Shown here in pieces: positions 1-9,697 of a stretch of 64,000 bases of DNA. The position numbers were made by a program, and so were the translations under genes. The DNA is from Rodentibacter ratti. GTDB taxonomy: Bacteria > Pseudomonadota > Gammaproteobacteria > Enterobacterales > Pasteurellaceae. The notes below the pieces were generated by a model. The model searched no databases. It saw only the letters and a program-made list of their open reading frames with translations, and had not been told where the DNA came from. Where the stretch lies: the NCBI RefSeq assembly GCF_002000485.1, contig NZ_MLAJ01000003.1, positions 124,001 to 188,000 of the forward strand. Reading direction: 5' to 3'. Numbering within the stretch: the first letter of the stretch is position 1; every line of letters begins with the position of its first letter.

Positions 1-2
1 TA

Positions 3-65
3 AATGTTTCGGTTGCCACAGGTGTATGCTTATTTGAAATTGTACGCCAACGGTTAAATACATAA
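3..65 (+). CDS. rlmB: C-terminal end of a SpoU/TrmH-family rRNA 2'-O-methyltransferase, probably RlmB
   Basis: The window opens inside this gene, so only about 20 codons are visible, ending at TAA 63-65. The tail contains NVSVATGVCLFEIVRQR, which matches the last conserved SAM-binding knot motif of SpoU methyltransferases and closely resembles the end of E. coli RlmB, the enzyme that methylates G2251 of 23S rRNA. The frame is open from the first base. The family is well supported by the motif. The assignment to RlmB rather than another SpoU member comes from memory of the E. coli sequence. A strong hairpin follows. Confidence 0.65.
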   Translation, partial: NVSVATGVCLFEIVRQRLNT

Positions 66-95
66 AGACCTTAAAAAGCGACCGCACTTTATAAA

Positions 96-125
96 AATAC
101 CGAGTATCTGAACTCGGTATTTTTA
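96..125. terminator. Bidirectional terminator between rlmB and brnQ
   Basis: A 10-bp perfect stem (AATACCGAGT / ACTCGGTATT) with a 6-nt loop is flanked by A and T tracts on either side, so it can end both converging transcripts. An uptake signal (ACCGCACTT, 81-89) lies just upstream. Confidence 0.8.
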
Positions 126-139
126 TTGTTCATCTATTT

Positions 140-1438
140 TTAAACTTTTTTTCGTCCTAAAAATAACGATAAAGCTAAAGCAACAAATGCCGGAATCAAC
201 CATGCCATACCATCAGCATAAAGTGGTAAATGACTCAGCAGATTCTCAAGAGTCTTCGGTAACAAATCAACATTCTTCAAGCTATCACAAGCGCTAAAGA
301 ACACTGTAACCAATAACGTGAAATAATAACTGAATTTAATATTCGACAATTTACTACGGATAATTTGCAGCAGTACCAACATAATTGCCACCGGATAAAT
401 CAACAATAATGCCGGAATAGTAATTCTCAATAATTCCGTTAAACCGGTTTGCGCAACCGTTGTAGTTAAAATCGTAAATACGACGACCCAAAACGGATAA
501 GATAACCGAACATGAAATTTAGAGAAATAATCCGCACACGCACTAGTCACCCCCACAAGTGTCGTCATATTCGCTAAAATGATAATACCCGACATAATCC
601 AAGTGCCTGAAACCCCAAATAATGCATTAACATAACGGGAGAAAATTTGTCCGCCATTGGTTGCCCCCTCTGCAACTTGTGCACTGGTCGCCCCTAGATA
701 GAACAATGCAAAATACAACATTGCCAATAAAAGTACGGAAATCAATCCTGCAAAAATCGTATATTTCATCACTTTTTGTGGAGAAGTAACATTCCGCACT
801 GCCAAGGCACGGGCGACAATCCCACCAAAGGCAATAGCAGCCAGAACATCCATTGTTTGGTAACCGCTGATTAAGCCTGAGGTAATCGCAGGATTTGTAG
901 CATAAGCCTTGCTTGGCTCCACAATGTCAGAAAGTGGGGATATGATAACGTTCACGGCAACAACAACTAACAATACGAGCAATGCTGGTGTCATGAATTT
1001 CCCTACTGTTGAAATAATTGTATTCGGACGCAGCATAAACAGCATACCGACAATATTAAAAATAAGGGAAAAAATAAAATGTGCGTGATTGCTGTCATCC
1101 ACAATATTCAGCGGCAACCATGCCATTTCATAGGCGACATTGGTCACGCGCGGCATGGCGAATAATGAACCAATCACTAAATATAGGGTAACTAAAAATA
1201 TTACCTCAGCCCATTTTGGCAAATCACGGGTAAGATCTTCCCCCCGCCCAAGCATCGCTACAACGACTAATGTAATGAATGGCATAAATACACCGGTCAA
1301 TACAAAACCCAAAGATGCGGTTGCCCAATGTGTGCCTGCTGTAAACCCTTCCATCGGCGGAAAAATAACATTTCCTGCGCCTAAAAAAAGCGCAAAAATC
1401 ATCATACCTAAAACGATAATATCTTTACGAGTAAACAT
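140..1438 (-). CDS. brnQ: Branched-chain amino acid:cation symporter BrnQ (LIVCS family)
   Basis: Inner-membrane carrier for leucine, isoleucine and valine driven by sodium or protons. The 432-residue product is hydrophobic throughout, with about twelve predicted membrane segments. It shows the LIVCS N-terminal signature around residues 15-35 (FALFLGAGNVIFPP) and the later IMSGIIILANMTTLVG segment. An in-frame ATG ten codons upstream exists, but the chosen start at 1438 (MFTRKD) has a GAGA ribosome-binding site about 8 nt upstream and fits family length. It is monocistronic, converges with rlmB, and is divergent from nhaA across a 230-bp gap that carries an uptake signal near 1563. No leucine leader or riboswitch was seen. 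Confidence 0.9.
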   Translation of the reverse strand: MFTRKDIIVLGMMIFALFLGAGNVIFPPMEGFTAGTHWATASLGFVLTGVFMPFITLVVVAMLGRGEDLTRDLPKWAEVIFLVTLYLVIGSLFAMPRVTNVAYEMAWLPLNIVDDSNHAHFIFSLIFNIVGMLFMLRPNTIISTVGKFMTPALLVLLVVVAVNVIISPLSDIVEPSKAYATNPAITSGLISGYQTMDVLAAIAFGGIVARALAVRNVTSPQKVMKYTIFAGLISVLLLAMLYFALFYLGATSAQVAEGATNGGQIFSRYVNALFGVSGTWIMSGIIILANMTTLVGVTSACADYFSKFHVRLSYPFWVVVFTILTTTVAQTGLTELLRITIPALLLIYPVAIMLVLLQIIRSKLSNIKFSYYFTLLVTVFFSACDSLKNVDLLPKTLENLLSHLPLYADGMAWLIPAFVALALSLFLGRKKV

Positions 1439-1671
1439 AGTATTCTCAATTAATAAAAAGGGTTTCATTCTACTATAAAGTACCTGATAACCCTAATCCT
1501 CAAACCAAAAAATGTGAACTCGATCAATCTATTAATATCAACGCAAAACGCCCATAGAAACAACCGCACTTTCATACCGATATTTTTCGCAGATAAATAA
1601 AAATGTGGTAGTATCAAGCTTTCTTTGAGTTTTTATTGTGTTTATTTTTTTAATTTTTGGGAGATCTTTTA

Positions 1672-2835
1672 ATGTTGCGATTGATACAACAGTTTTTCAA
1701 ACTCGAATCCTCTAGCGGAATTTTATTACTCTTTGCCGCGCTTATAGCCATTTTGTTTGCTAACTCGCCTTTAGGTACGATTTACAATGATTTTTTACAT
1801 TTACCGGTGAGTGTTCAAATTGGGACTTTCTCCATTGATAAAACCTTACTCCACTGGATTAATGATGGCTTTATGGCAGTATTTTTCGTTTTAGTCGGGT
1901 TGGAAGTGAAGCGTGAATTGTTAGAAGGCTCTCTTTCCAGTTATCAACAAGCTATCTTCCCTGCTTTCGCAGCAGTAGGCGGAATGGTCATTCCTGCATT
2001 GGTCTATGTTTTTATCGCCCGTCAAGATCCGACTCTTGCGAACGGCTGGGCAATTCCGATGGCAACAGATATTGCTTTTGCCCTTGGTGTGATGGCACTT
2101 TTAAGCAAACAGGTCCCCTTGCCGTTAAAAGTCTTTTTGCTGGCACTTGCTATCATTGATGACTTAGGTGCCATTATCGTTATTGCCTTATTTTTCTCTC
2201 ATGGATTAAGTATTCAAGCACTTATTTTCGCTACAATCGCGATAATTCTACTCATTGCCTTAAATCGCTTTAAAGTCACCGCACTTTGTGCCTATATGGT
2301 AGTGGGCCTAATTTTGTGGGCATCCGTATTAAAGTCCGGCGTACATGCCACATTAGCCGGCGTAATTATCGGTTTCTGTATTCCACTGAAAGGTGAAAAC
2401 GGTGAAACACCATTAGAAGATTTTGAGCACTTACTTGCCCCTTGGACATCATTCCTTATTTTACCTTTATTTGCTTTTGCTAATGCAGGGGTAAGTTTTG
2501 AAGGGTTAGATTTTTCTATGCTGACATCACCGTTGTTGCTCGCTATTGCTCTAGGATTGATTATCGGCAAACCGGTCGGTGTGTTTGGTTTTAGTTATCT
2601 TTCCGTGAAATTAGGTATCGCTAAATTACCGGAAGGCATTAATTTTAAACAAATTTTTGCCGTCGCTATTTTGTGCGGTATCGGGTTTACCATGTCCATG
2701 TTCCTCGCAAGCCTTGCTTTTGATGCGAATGCCGGCGAAAGTGTCAATACGCTATCCCGTTTAGGTATTTTGCTCGGCTCGACACTTTCCGCCATTGTGG
2801 GATATTTTTTCTTAAAACAATCCACAAAGGCATAA
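1672..2835 (+). CDS. nhaA: Na+/H+ antiporter NhaA
   Basis: Electrogenic inner-membrane antiporter exporting one sodium for two protons, used for sodium and alkaline pH tolerance. The 387-residue product matches E. coli NhaA length (388). Visible hallmarks include [17 protein letters not shown], carrying the discontinuous-helix TDIAF motif, followed by [15 protein letters not shown] with the paired aspartates of the ion-binding site. A longer frame begins at a TTG at 1657, but GGGAG (1659-1663) sits properly in front of the ATG at 1672, so that start is chosen. The gene ends just before an uptake-signal hairpin shared with the converging lrp-like gene. No NhaR-type regulator is adjacent. Confidence 0.93.
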   Translation: MLRLIQQFFKLESSSGILLLFAALIAILFANSPLGTIYNDFLHLPVSVQIGTFSIDKTLLHWINDGFMAVFFVLVGLEVKRELLEGSLSSYQQAIFPAFAAVGGMVIPALVYVFIARQDPTLANGWAIPMATDIAFALGVMALLSKQVPLPLKVFLLALAIIDDLGAIIVIALFFSHGLSIQALIFATIAIILLIALNRFKVTALCAYMVVGLILWASVLKSGVHATLAGVIIGFCIPLKGENGETPLEDFEHLLAPWTSFLILPLFAFANAGVSFEGLDFSMLTSPLLLAIALGLIIGKPVGVFGFSYLSVKLGIAKLPEGINFKQIFAVAILCGIGFTMSMFLASLAFDANAGESVNTLSRLGILLGSTLSAIVGYFFLKQSTKA

Positions 2836-2843
2836 TTTTGCAT

Positions 2844-2877
2844 AAAAAAGTGCGGTTAATTTTGACCGCACTTTTTT
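2844..2877. terminator. Inverted uptake-signal hairpin, shared nhaA / lrp-like terminator
   Basis: Thirteen-base arms AAAAAAGTGCGGT and ACCGCACTTTTTT form a stem with an 8-nt loop. The right arm overlaps the TAA of the opposing lrp-like gene. Paired uptake signals used as terminators are typical of Haemophilus genomes. Confidence 0.85.
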
Positions 2878-3334
2878 ACAATAAAATCCCACTTTCCGCT
2901 TTGGTAAAATTCATCACGAATAAACTTTTATAGGTGCGAACATGATATTCACCGGTTAGCACACGACGTGTGAAGGCATGGTAACTTTCCATATCTGCTG
3001 CATGAATGAGCAACATAAAATCATAGTCGCCGGAAATTTCATAACAACTCATCACATCGGATTCTTCACGCATTTTTCGTTCAAATTGCTCTTGATAATA
3101 AGAATGCTGATTGTCCATTTCCACCATCACAAAAACAGAGATCGTTTTGCCCACTGCCTTAGGTGATACTACCGCGACCTGTTTGGCGATGACACCTTTT
3201 TCCGTCAGAAGCTGAATACGCCGTTGGCAAGTCGCCACTGAACTGTTTACTTTATCTGCAATTTCTTTTAACGGTAACGTTGAATCTTGTTGTAATAAAT
3301 TCAGTAAATCCCGATCAAGCTTATCTAATTGCAT
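2876..3334 (-). CDS. Lrp/AsnC-family transcriptional regulator
   Basis: DNA-binding regulator of the feast/famine family, 152 residues, the normal length. Residues 1-60 form the AsnC-type winged helix-turn-helix (LDRDLLNLLQQDSTLPLKE, then SSVATCQRRIQLL). The remainder is the RAM/ligand-binding fold, with the conserved GDYDFMLLIHAADMESYHAF segment. The start has AAGGTGA 5 nt upstream. It is divergent from the EamA permease, with about 130 bp of AT-rich DNA between. Lrp-type regulators often control an adjacent amino-acid exporter, so regulation of that permease is a reasonable inference. It is shorter than global Lrp and probably a local regulator; no effector can be assigned. Confidence 0.88.
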   Translation of the reverse strand: MQLDKLDRDLLNLLQQDSTLPLKEIADKVNSSVATCQRRIQLLTEKGVIAKQVAVVSPKAVGKTISVFVMVEMDNQHSYYQEQFERKMREESDVMSCYEISGDYDFMLLIHAADMESYHAFTRRVLTGEYHVRTYKSLFVMNFTKAESGILL

Positions 3335-3467
3335 TATTCACCTTAATAAAAAATTTCTATTTCAAACGTTATAAGAAAAAAATTTTCAAGAATCAACATA
3401 TATTGAAAATTTTTATCACGCAAACTGCCTATAATTTTTAATACTACATTTTTTGAACGGATTTGCT

Positions 3468-4385
3468 ATGAAATTGATAACTCAAGGTGTTTTGCTCTGC
3501 TTGTTTTCCCAATGTCTATTTGGTGTGCTTTATTTATTCAGTTTGTGGTTACAGCCTATTAATGGCACGGATATTTTCGCCTGGCGAATGGTAACCATGT
3601 TATTTGGACTTGCCTTAATCATTTTTCCTACCGTTGGCCCTCACGCTATTCTTCGCTTAATGAAAGAAAATTTAGGAAACAATCTTTCCCGTTGGACGAT
3701 ATTTTTACTGGGCACCGCCAATGCAGGCAGTCAATTTTGGTTATTTATGTGGGCACCGGTAAATAATGAAGGGGTCAATATTGCAATGGGATACTTCCTA
3801 TTTCCACTCGTGATGGCAATTCTGGGGCGAATATGGTTAAAAGAACCATTGAGCCAGATCCAAAAATTTGCCCTTTGCCTCGCCGCCTGCGGGGTCGCCC
3901 ATGAACTTTGGCATACACAAAGTTTTTCTTGGACAAGCCTATGGGTCTGCTTAATGTACCCGCTCTATTATCTCAGCCGCAAAAAAATGCAAATTCCGGC
4001 ATTACAGGGAATCACTTTGGATATTTGTTTGATTTCAATCCCTTGCTTTATCTATTTGATTTATCAAGGAAATAGTTTTCAGCTTATTGCTAACGAATGG
4101 CGTTATTGGTATCTATTACCCGCGCTAGGCATTGTTAGTGCCGTCTCCTTATCTGCGAATTTAAAATCCAGCCAACAAATTCCCATCAGTTTATTTGCGG
4201 TACTAAGCTATATTGAACCGGCATTACTTTTTTTAATTGCGCTATTTTGGCTCGGTACAGAGGTTTCCCCTGCCGATTATTTGACTTATATTCCTATTTG
4301 GGCAAGTTTGATTTTGCTGGGTATGAACGGCTTGATCAAAAACAGAGATAAAAATAACCGCACTTTATGCAAAAGCAATGAATGA
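3468..4385 (+). CDS. EamA/RhaT-type drug/metabolite transporter (RarD-like permease)
   Basis: Inner-membrane permease of the DMT superfamily, 305 residues with about ten hydrophobic segments in two EamA repeats. The N-terminus (GVLLCLFSQCLFGVLYLFS, then WRMVT) and the mid-protein GYFLFPLVMAILGRIWLKE resemble RarD-like proteins of gammaproteobacteria. The frame is open back to a TTG at 3453, but the ATG at 3468 is preferred (ACGGA 7 nt upstream). It is divergent from an Lrp-type regulator, so amino-acid or metabolite efflux is plausible, but the substrate cannot be read from sequence. It converges on uvrA through an uptake-signal hairpin. Confidence 0.82.
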   Translation: MKLITQGVLLCLFSQCLFGVLYLFSLWLQPINGTDIFAWRMVTMLFGLALIIFPTVGPHAILRLMKENLGNNLSRWTIFLLGTANAGSQFWLFMWAPVNNEGVNIAMGYFLFPLVMAILGRIWLKEPLSQIQKFALCLAACGVAHELWHTQSFSWTSLWVCLMYPLYYLSRKKMQIPALQGITLDICLISIPCFIYLIYQGNSFQLIANEWRYWYLLPALGIVSAVSLSANLKSSQQIPISLFAVLSYIEPALLFLIALFWLGTEVSPADYLTYIPIWASLILLGMNGLIKNRDKNNRTLCKSNE

Positions 4386-4412
4386 GCCATTCTCTTACGA
4401 ATAAAGTGCGGT
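4357..4412. terminator. Widely spaced inverted uptake-signal pair between the EamA permease and uvrA
   Basis: ACCGCACTTTAT (4357-4368) and ATAAAGTGCGGT (4401-4412) are perfect 12-bp arms with a 32-nt loop that includes the permease stop codon. It could terminate both converging transcripts, though the long loop makes it weaker than the other pairs. Confidence 0.55.
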
Positions 4413-4420
4413 GGATTTTT

Positions 4421-7252
4421 CTACCGTTTTTCCAAGATTGGTTTTAAGAATCTAGCGGTGTGAGATCCTTCTACGTTCGCCACCTCTTCCGGCGTACCGG
4501 TGGCGATAATTTGTCCGCCACCGCTTCCCCCTTCAGGGCCGAGATCCACAATCCAATCAGCAGTTTTGATCACATCTAAATTATGCTCAATCACGACAAT
4601 GGTATTGCCTTGATCACGTAGGCGGTGAAGTACGGCAAGTAATTGCTTAATATCGGCAAAGTGCAAACCGGTAGTCGGTTCATCCAAAATATAAAGGGTT
4701 TTCCCTGTATCCCGTTTGGAGAGCTCAGTTGCCAATTTCACACGCTGGGCTTCCCCACCGGAAAGGGTCGTGGAGGATTGCCCCAAACGAATATATGATA
4801 ACCCTACATCCATTAAGGTTTGCAATTTACGGGCAATCATTGGAATTGCATCAAAAAATTCACGCGCCTCTTCCACCGTCATATCCAAAACTTGATGGAT
4901 AGTTTTGCCTTTATAGCGGATTTCTAAGGTTTCACGATTATAACGTTTCCCTTTACATTGATCACAAGGCACATACACATCCGGTAAAAAGTGCATTTCC
5001 ACTTTGATCACGCCATCGCCTTGACAAGCCTCACAGCGACCGCCACGCACGTTAAAACTAAAACGCCCCGGGTTATAACCACGCGCACGCGCTTCCGGCA
5101 CGCCGGCAAAGAGTTCACGGATTGGGGTGAATAAACCGGTATAAGTCGCAGGGTTAGAACGTGGCGTTCTTCCGATTGGGCTTTGGTTAATATCGATGAC
5201 TTTATCAAAATGTTCCAACCCCTCAATAGATTTATAAGGAGCATAATCGGTTTTATCCGCACGGTTTAGCGCATTTTGAGCAAGCGGGAACAGGGTATCG
5301 TTAATCAACGTAGATTTGCCCGAACCCGATACGCCGGTGATACAAGTAAACAACCCGACAGGAATATCTAAATTCACATTTTTTAAATTATTCCCCGATG
5401 CACCCTTCAGTTTTAACCATTTTTTCTTATCAAGTGCGGTTCGTTTTTTCGGAATTTCAATTTGCTCAACACCGGATAAGAATTTACCGGTAATGGAATC
5501 AGTATTCGCCATAATTTCTTGTGCATTGCCCTGCGCAATCACCTGTCCGCCATGTACCCCGGCACCCGGCCCTATATCAATAATATGATCGGCAGCACGA
5601 ATGGCATCTTCATCGTGTTCGACCACAATCACCGTGTTACCCAGATTGCGTAAATGAATCAACGTATTCAATAAACGTTCATTATCACGCTGATGTAAAC
5701 CGATAGAAGGTTCGTCCAGTACATACATCACGCCCACTAAGCCCGCCCCAATTTGGCTGGCAAGACGAATCCGTTGCGCCTCTCCCCCGGAAAGGGTTTC
5801 GGCAGAACGGGAAAGTGAAAGATAATTAAGCCCTACATTGACCAAGAACTGTAAACGCTCACGGATTTCTTTCAGAATTTTCTCGGCAATTTGCGCTTTT
5901 TGCCCCGTTAATGAAAGTGCGGTAAAAAATTCGAGAGTTTCACCAATGTTTTTTTCAGAAATCATCGGCAAATTAGTCGGTCCGATATACACATTCCGTG
6001 CCTCCGGACGTAAACGTGAACCACCACAATCGGCACAAGGACGATTGCTGATATTTTTAGCCAATTCTTCACGCACCGACATAGACTCCGTCTCTTTATA
6101 GCGGCGTGCCATATTGTTCAAAATGCCTTCAAAAGGATGTTTACGAATAACCACATCACCACGATCATTCATATATTGAAATTCAATTTCTTCCTTACCG
6201 GAACCGTGCATAATGATGTGCTGAATTTTTTTCGGCAAACTTTCGTAAGGAACATCCACATCAAAATCATAATGTTTCGCAAGGGAGGTGAGCATTTGAT
6301 GATAGTAAAAATTACGGCGATCCCAACCTTTCACTGCCCCACCGGAAAGGGAAATACTCGGGTTTTGCACCACACGCGCTTCATCAAAATATTGCTGAAC
6401 CCCTAAGCCATCACAAGTTGGACAAGCACCTGCCGGGTTGTTAAAAGAAAACAAACGGGGTTCTAATTCCGGCACGGAATAACCACAGTGTGGGCAAGCA
6501 AAGTTTGCTGAAAAGACCAGTTCTTCCGCTTTTGGATTATCCATTTCCGCCACAATTGCCGTGCCGCCGGAAAGCTCTAACGCCGTCTCAAAAGATTCCG
6601 CTAAACGTGTGGCCAAATCTGACCGCACTTTGAAACGATCCACTACCACTTCAATGGTATGTTTTTTCTGTAATTCGAGTTTTGGCGGATCAGATAGATC
6701 ACAAATTTCACCATTAATCCTCGCACGAATATAGCCTTGCGCCGCAATATTTTCTAAGATTTTAACGTGCTCCCCTTTGCGATTTTTTACCACCGGCGCA
6801 AGCAACATCATTTTTGATTCTTCAGGCAAACTTAACACTTTGTCCACCATCTGACTGATAGTTTGAGCGGTCAGTGGTACATCGTGGTTTGGACAGCGAG
6901 GCTCCCCCACTCGGGCAAAAAGAAGACGTAAATAATCGTAAATTTCTGTGATCGTCCCCACCGTTGAACGAGGGTTATGAGAGGTGGATTTTTGTTCGAT
7001 AGAAATCGCAGGCGACAAGCCTTCAATGGAATCCACATCCGGTTTTTCCATCAAAGAAAGAAATTGACGGGCATAGGCGGAAAGAGATTCTACGTAACGG
7101 CGCTGTCCTTCCGCATACAACGTATCAAAGGCTAAAGAGGATTTACCGGAACCGGAAAGACCAGTGATTACAATGAGTTTATCGCGAGGAATCGTTAAAT
7201 TGATATTTTTAAGATTGTGGGTTCGTGCCCCACGAATGTCGATGTTTTCCAT
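4421..7252 (-). CDS. uvrA: UvrABC excinuclease subunit A
   Basis: Damage-recognition ATPase of nucleotide excision repair; it loads UvrB onto lesions. The 943-residue product has the standard tandem ABC layout: Walker [15 protein letters not shown] near residue 32, a zinc module with CPHCGYS and CPTCDGLGV (about 253-285), signature [12 protein letters not shown] near 490, a second Walker [11 protein letters not shown] near 640, a second zinc module CEACQGDG...CDQCKGKR (about 740-765), and a second signature and Walker B ([13 protein letters not shown]). It matches E. coli length and is intact. It is divergent from ssb, the usual gammaproteobacterial arrangement, with a LexA-like box between them, so SOS induction is likely. 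Confidence 0.98.
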   Translation of the reverse strand: MENIDIRGARTHNLKNINLTIPRDKLIVITGLSGSGKSSLAFDTLYAEGQRRYVESLSAYARQFLSLMEKPDVDSIEGLSPAISIEQKSTSHNPRSTVGTITEIYDYLRLLFARVGEPRCPNHDVPLTAQTISQMVDKVLSLPEESKMMLLAPVVKNRKGEHVKILENIAAQGYIRARINGEICDLSDPPKLELQKKHTIEVVVDRFKVRSDLATRLAESFETALELSGGTAIVAEMDNPKAEELVFSANFACPHCGYSVPELEPRLFSFNNPAGACPTCDGLGVQQYFDEARVVQNPSISLSGGAVKGWDRRNFYYHQMLTSLAKHYDFDVDVPYESLPKKIQHIIMHGSGKEEIEFQYMNDRGDVVIRKHPFEGILNNMARRYKETESMSVREELAKNISNRPCADCGGSRLRPEARNVYIGPTNLPMISEKNIGETLEFFTALSLTGQKAQIAEKILKEIRERLQFLVNVGLNYLSLSRSAETLSGGEAQRIRLASQIGAGLVGVMYVLDEPSIGLHQRDNERLLNTLIHLRNLGNTVIVVEHDEDAIRAADHIIDIGPGAGVHGGQVIAQGNAQEIMANTDSITGKFLSGVEQIEIPKKRTALDKKKWLKLKGASGNNLKNVNLDIPVGLFTCITGVSGSGKSTLINDTLFPLAQNALNRADKTDYAPYKSIEGLEHFDKVIDINQSPIGRTPRSNPATYTGLFTPIRELFAGVPEARARGYNPGRFSFNVRGGRCEACQGDGVIKVEMHFLPDVYVPCDQCKGKRYNRETLEIRYKGKTIHQVLDMTVEEAREFFDAIPMIARKLQTLMDVGLSYIRLGQSSTTLSGGEAQRVKLATELSKRDTGKTLYILDEPTTGLHFADIKQLLAVLHRLRDQGNTIVVIEHNLDVIKTADWIVDLGPEGGSGGGQIIATGTPEEVANVEGSHTARFLKPILEKR

Positions 7253-7313
7253 AAATAATGCATTCTGCCAATTATTTTTTCAAAATTGCGAGCATTATCG
7301 CATATTTCAATAT

Positions 7314-7329
7314 CTGTGCAAATATCCAG
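7314..7329. promoter_or_regulatory. LexA-like SOS box between uvrA and ssb
   Basis: CTGT-N8-CCAG matches the CTGT-N8-ACAG gammaproteobacterial LexA consensus with one mismatch, inside an AT-rich stretch. Its place between divergent uvrA and ssb is where E. coli has its SOS box, which supports the call. It could control one or both genes. Confidence 0.55.
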
Positions 7330-7405
7330 TTAAATCTTATAGACCTTTTGTAAAATTTCAGGCAAAATAACCAAACTTTTTTAATATAAAAATGAGGATT
7401 CTTCA

Positions 7406-7906
7406 ATGGCAGGAGTAAATAAAGTTATTATTGTGGGTCATTTGGGTAATGATCCCGAAATTCGTACGATGCCAAATGGTGATGCCGTTGCCAATATTAG
7501 TGTCGCAACCAGTGAAAGCTGGAATGATCGTAACACAGGAGAGCGTCGCGAAATCACAGAATGGCACCGTATTGTGTTCTATCGTCGTCAAGCAGAAATT
7601 TGTGGCGAATATTTGCGTAGGGGATCTCAGGTTTATGTAGAAGGCCGTCTGCGTACCCGCAAATGGCAAGATCAAAACGGACAAGATCGCTACACCACAG
7701 AAATTCAAGGCGATGTCATGCAAATGTTAGGCGGTCGCAACCCGAATGCAGGTGGATATGGTGCACCGGATATGGGACAAAGCAGTCTACAACCATCTTA
7801 TCAAGCGAACGCTAACAGCAGTTATCAGTCATCCCGTCCAGCTCAACAAGCAAAACCACAAGCCGAACCACCAATGGACGGGTTTGATGATGATATTCCA
7901 TTCTGA
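7406..7906 (+). CDS. ssb: Single-stranded DNA-binding protein
   Basis: Homotetrameric OB-fold protein coating single-stranded DNA in replication, repair and recombination, and a partner in competence. It has 166 residues. The OB domain occupies residues 1-110 ([55 protein letters not shown]). A Gln/Ser/Pro-rich linker follows, then the acidic interaction tip DDDIPF at the extreme C-terminus. AGGA 7 nt before the ATG supports the start. It ends at a strong terminator at 7951-7983. Confidence 0.98.
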   Translation: MAGVNKVIIVGHLGNDPEIRTMPNGDAVANISVATSESWNDRNTGERREITEWHRIVFYRRQAEICGEYLRRGSQVYVEGRLRTRKWQDQNGQDRYTTEIQGDVMQMLGGRNPNAGGYGAPDMGQSSLQPSYQANANSSYQSSRPAQQAKPQAEPPMDGFDDDIPF

Positions 7907-7950
7907 GTTACGTATAACTAATTTTTGTAAAAATAAATTATAAAAAACTA

Positions 7951-7983
7951 AGAGAAGCCAATTAAGATTAGGCTTCTCTTTTT
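7951..7983 (+). terminator. Rho-independent terminator after ssb
   Basis: AGAGAAGCC (7951-7959) pairs perfectly with GGCTTCTCT (7971-7979), followed by a T tract. Confidence 0.9.
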
Positions 7984-8078
7984 TATAATTCTTTTATCAT
8001 TTTATCTACGATACCGAAAAAGGGGAGTAAAATGATGTCTGAGAATTTCAAGTAATATATCTTACATAGATAAATTTA

Positions 8079-8123
8079 GGAGCTGACGTAGATTAGCTAG
8101 TATGTTAGTCTACATCAGTCCCC
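8079..8123. repeat. Two insertion-sequence-like ends joined head to head (possible IS scar or MITE remnant)
   Basis: GGAGCTGACGTAGATTAG at 8079 and the reverse complement of 8101-8123 (GGGGACTGATGTAGACTAA) are related 18-23-nt ends facing each other with nothing between. Their G-rich tip followed by CTG..GTAGAT resembles the GGGGCTGTCCTAGATAA ends of the IS1016-type element at 30527-31243. The pair can form a hairpin just downstream of the ATPase stop on the minus strand, but has no T tract, so a terminator role is less likely. The interpretation as a collapsed element is inference. Confidence 0.45.
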
Positions 8124-8129
8124 AATCTA

Positions 8130-9341
8130 TTATTCCCCCAACAAGAACTCCCCAATATGCTGATGCACAATTCCATCAATATTATCCTGCCAAAAATCGT
8201 CCATGGTTATTACATATTTCGGGTAATTATCTGCAATGGCCTGCAAAGGTGAAAATTCACGCTGAACAGTTTGTTCGCTTTCCAATTTATACGCTACTTG
8301 GATATAAATTTTTTCATTCTGTTTTTGAGCGACAAAATCAATTTCTTGAGTGCCAAATTTACCAATATATACTTGATAGCCACGGCGTTTGAGTTCTAAA
8401 TAAACCAAATTTTCTAAAATACCTGAAATAAGACTTATACGAAAACCCATTGTTGAATAGAGTAAGGACACATCCCCCAAATAAAATTTTTCTTGGGTTT
8501 TCAAAATCTCTTTGCCTTTAATATCAAAACGCTCGACACGATGTAAAATAAAGGCACTTTCTAAGGCTTTTAAGTAGTTATAAACAGTATTTAAATCCAC
8601 TTTTCGTTGTTGGCTTTTAAAATAATCCGCTACGTTTTTGCCTGAAAAAGTGTTGCCGATATTATCAAAAGCATATTTAACGATACGTTCGAGTAACTCC
8701 ACATCACGAATTTTATGGCGTTGCACCGTATCTCGCAAAATCACAGACGCATAAATATCCTGCACGATTTTATAAACAGTTTCCTGCTCATAATCCGCCG
8801 TATGCACCATCGGGAAACCGCCCTTACGCAAATATTCTGTAAAAATTGCGGTGGAATTTGCCACAGATTGTTGGCTATAACCTGCCTTAAAATCCAAAAA
8901 TTCTTGATACGATAACGTAAAAATCGGGATTTCCACATAACGTCCAGCAAGATAGGTCGCCAGTTCAGAGGATAATAAATGTGAGTTTGAGCCTGTGATA
9001 TACAGGTCTAGATTGAAATCCACCATAAACGCATTGACAGCTTTTTCCCAATCCGCCACTTCCTGAATTTCATCAAGCAAAAGGTAGTATTTCTCTGTGG
9101 TCTGAATTTTCTCTTTCACCAAAGCATAGAGTTTGTCTGCGATTTTAAAATCAGCAAAAGCAAAACTTTCAAAGTTGATATGAATGATTTGTTGACCAGC
9201 AATGCCTTGTGCCAATAATTCCGCTTGTAGCAGTTTAATGACCGTTGATTTCCCCGAACGGCGAATACCCGTAATCACTTTGATTAAAGGCATATTGATA
9301 AAAGGTTTCAGTTGTTTGAGATAGTTTGGGCGGTTAATCAT
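8130..9341 (-). CDS. AAA+ ATPase of the AAA_14/DUF4143 family
   Basis: Predicted cytoplasmic ATPase of unknown role, 403 residues, intact. Walker A is GIRRSGKSTVIKLL near residue 25 and Walker B is YLLLDEIQEV near residue 88. A sensor-type stretch (LYITGSNSHLLSSELATYLAGR) follows, and the C-terminal half (about 200-400) is the DUF4143 domain with the nuclease-like EIDFVAQ motif near residue 350. These proteins are common, mobile accessory genes without a settled function; toxin-antitoxin-like or defence roles have been suggested. It stands alone, with no partner overlapping. Two inverted repeats span its start region (9336-9408), and IS-like ends lie just past its stop. Confidence 0.85.
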   Translation of the reverse strand: MINRPNYLKQLKPFINMPLIKVITGIRRSGKSTVIKLLQAELLAQGIAGQQIIHINFESFAFADFKIADKLYALVKEKIQTTEKYYLLLDEIQEVADWEKAVNAFMVDFNLDLYITGSNSHLLSSELATYLAGRYVEIPIFTLSYQEFLDFKAGYSQQSVANSTAIFTEYLRKGGFPMVHTADYEQETVYKIVQDIYASVILRDTVQRHKIRDVELLERIVKYAFDNIGNTFSGKNVADYFKSQQRKVDLNTVYNYLKALESAFILHRVERFDIKGKEILKTQEKFYLGDVSLLYSTMGFRISLISGILENLVYLELKRRGYQVYIGKFGTQEIDFVAQKQNEKIYIQVAYKLESEQTVQREFSPLQAIADNYPKYVITMDDFWQDNIDGIVHQHIGEFLLGE

Positions 9342-9408
9342 CTTTAATCATTTTTTGGTTATATTCATAACTTAAAGATGATTATATCATTTTTTATTGG
9401 TATAACCA
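9336..9408. promoter_or_regulatory. Interleaved dyads over the start of the ATPase gene (possible autoregulatory operator)
   Basis: AATCATCTTTAA (9336-9347) and TTAAAGATGATT (9372-9383) are perfect 12-bp inverted copies flanking the translation start. TGGTTATA (9356-9363) and TATAACCA (9401-9408) form a second, interleaved dyad. The arrangement suggests repressor binding or an RNA switch, but the DNA is very AT-rich and no factor can be named. Confidence 0.3.
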
Positions 9409-9514
9409 TAAAAACTGAAAATATATGCATGTTCTTATGGAAATAACAAAAATATAAAACAGTGGTATTTTAAGAGCAATTTGCAAAATCCTCTCAAAAC
9501 CCCACCGCACTTTT

Positions 9515-9634
9515 TCAATAATATTTAAATTTATACAACTCGACATTCGGACAGTCTTTCGGCAATCCATACTTAATCAATGCCAGCCGTAGGATACCAA
9601 AATGCAAGCCACTTTACCTTCACCAAAAATTTGA
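9515..9634 (-). pseudogene. Short decayed coding fragment, family unknown
   Basis: The stretch 9342-9697 has no intact gene. On the minus strand one frame reads GLHFGILRLALIKYGLPK and then CPNVELYKFKYY before TGA at 9515-9517, a protein-like C-terminus. It is cut off upstream by a stop, and the neighbouring frame seems to continue the coding signal (FAQIFGEGKVACILVS), as expected after a frameshift. I do not recognise the family. An uptake signal lies at 9504-9512. This may be the tail of a gene lost when the accessory island was rearranged, or chance. Confidence 0.25.
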
Positions 9635-9697
9635 GCAAATTTGGTTTAGTTAATGGTATTCATAAAGATCAGTATTTTATACGATACATTAAATTGC

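Noticed and set aside
1140-1478. 112-codon plus-strand frame opposite brnQ
   Set aside because: Lies antisense to the well-supported brnQ and has a composition typical of a shadow frame.
8102-8392. 96-codon plus-strand frame opposite the AAA/DUF4143 gene
   Set aside because: Overlaps the conserved C-terminal domain of the ATPase in antisense and shows no recognisable motif.
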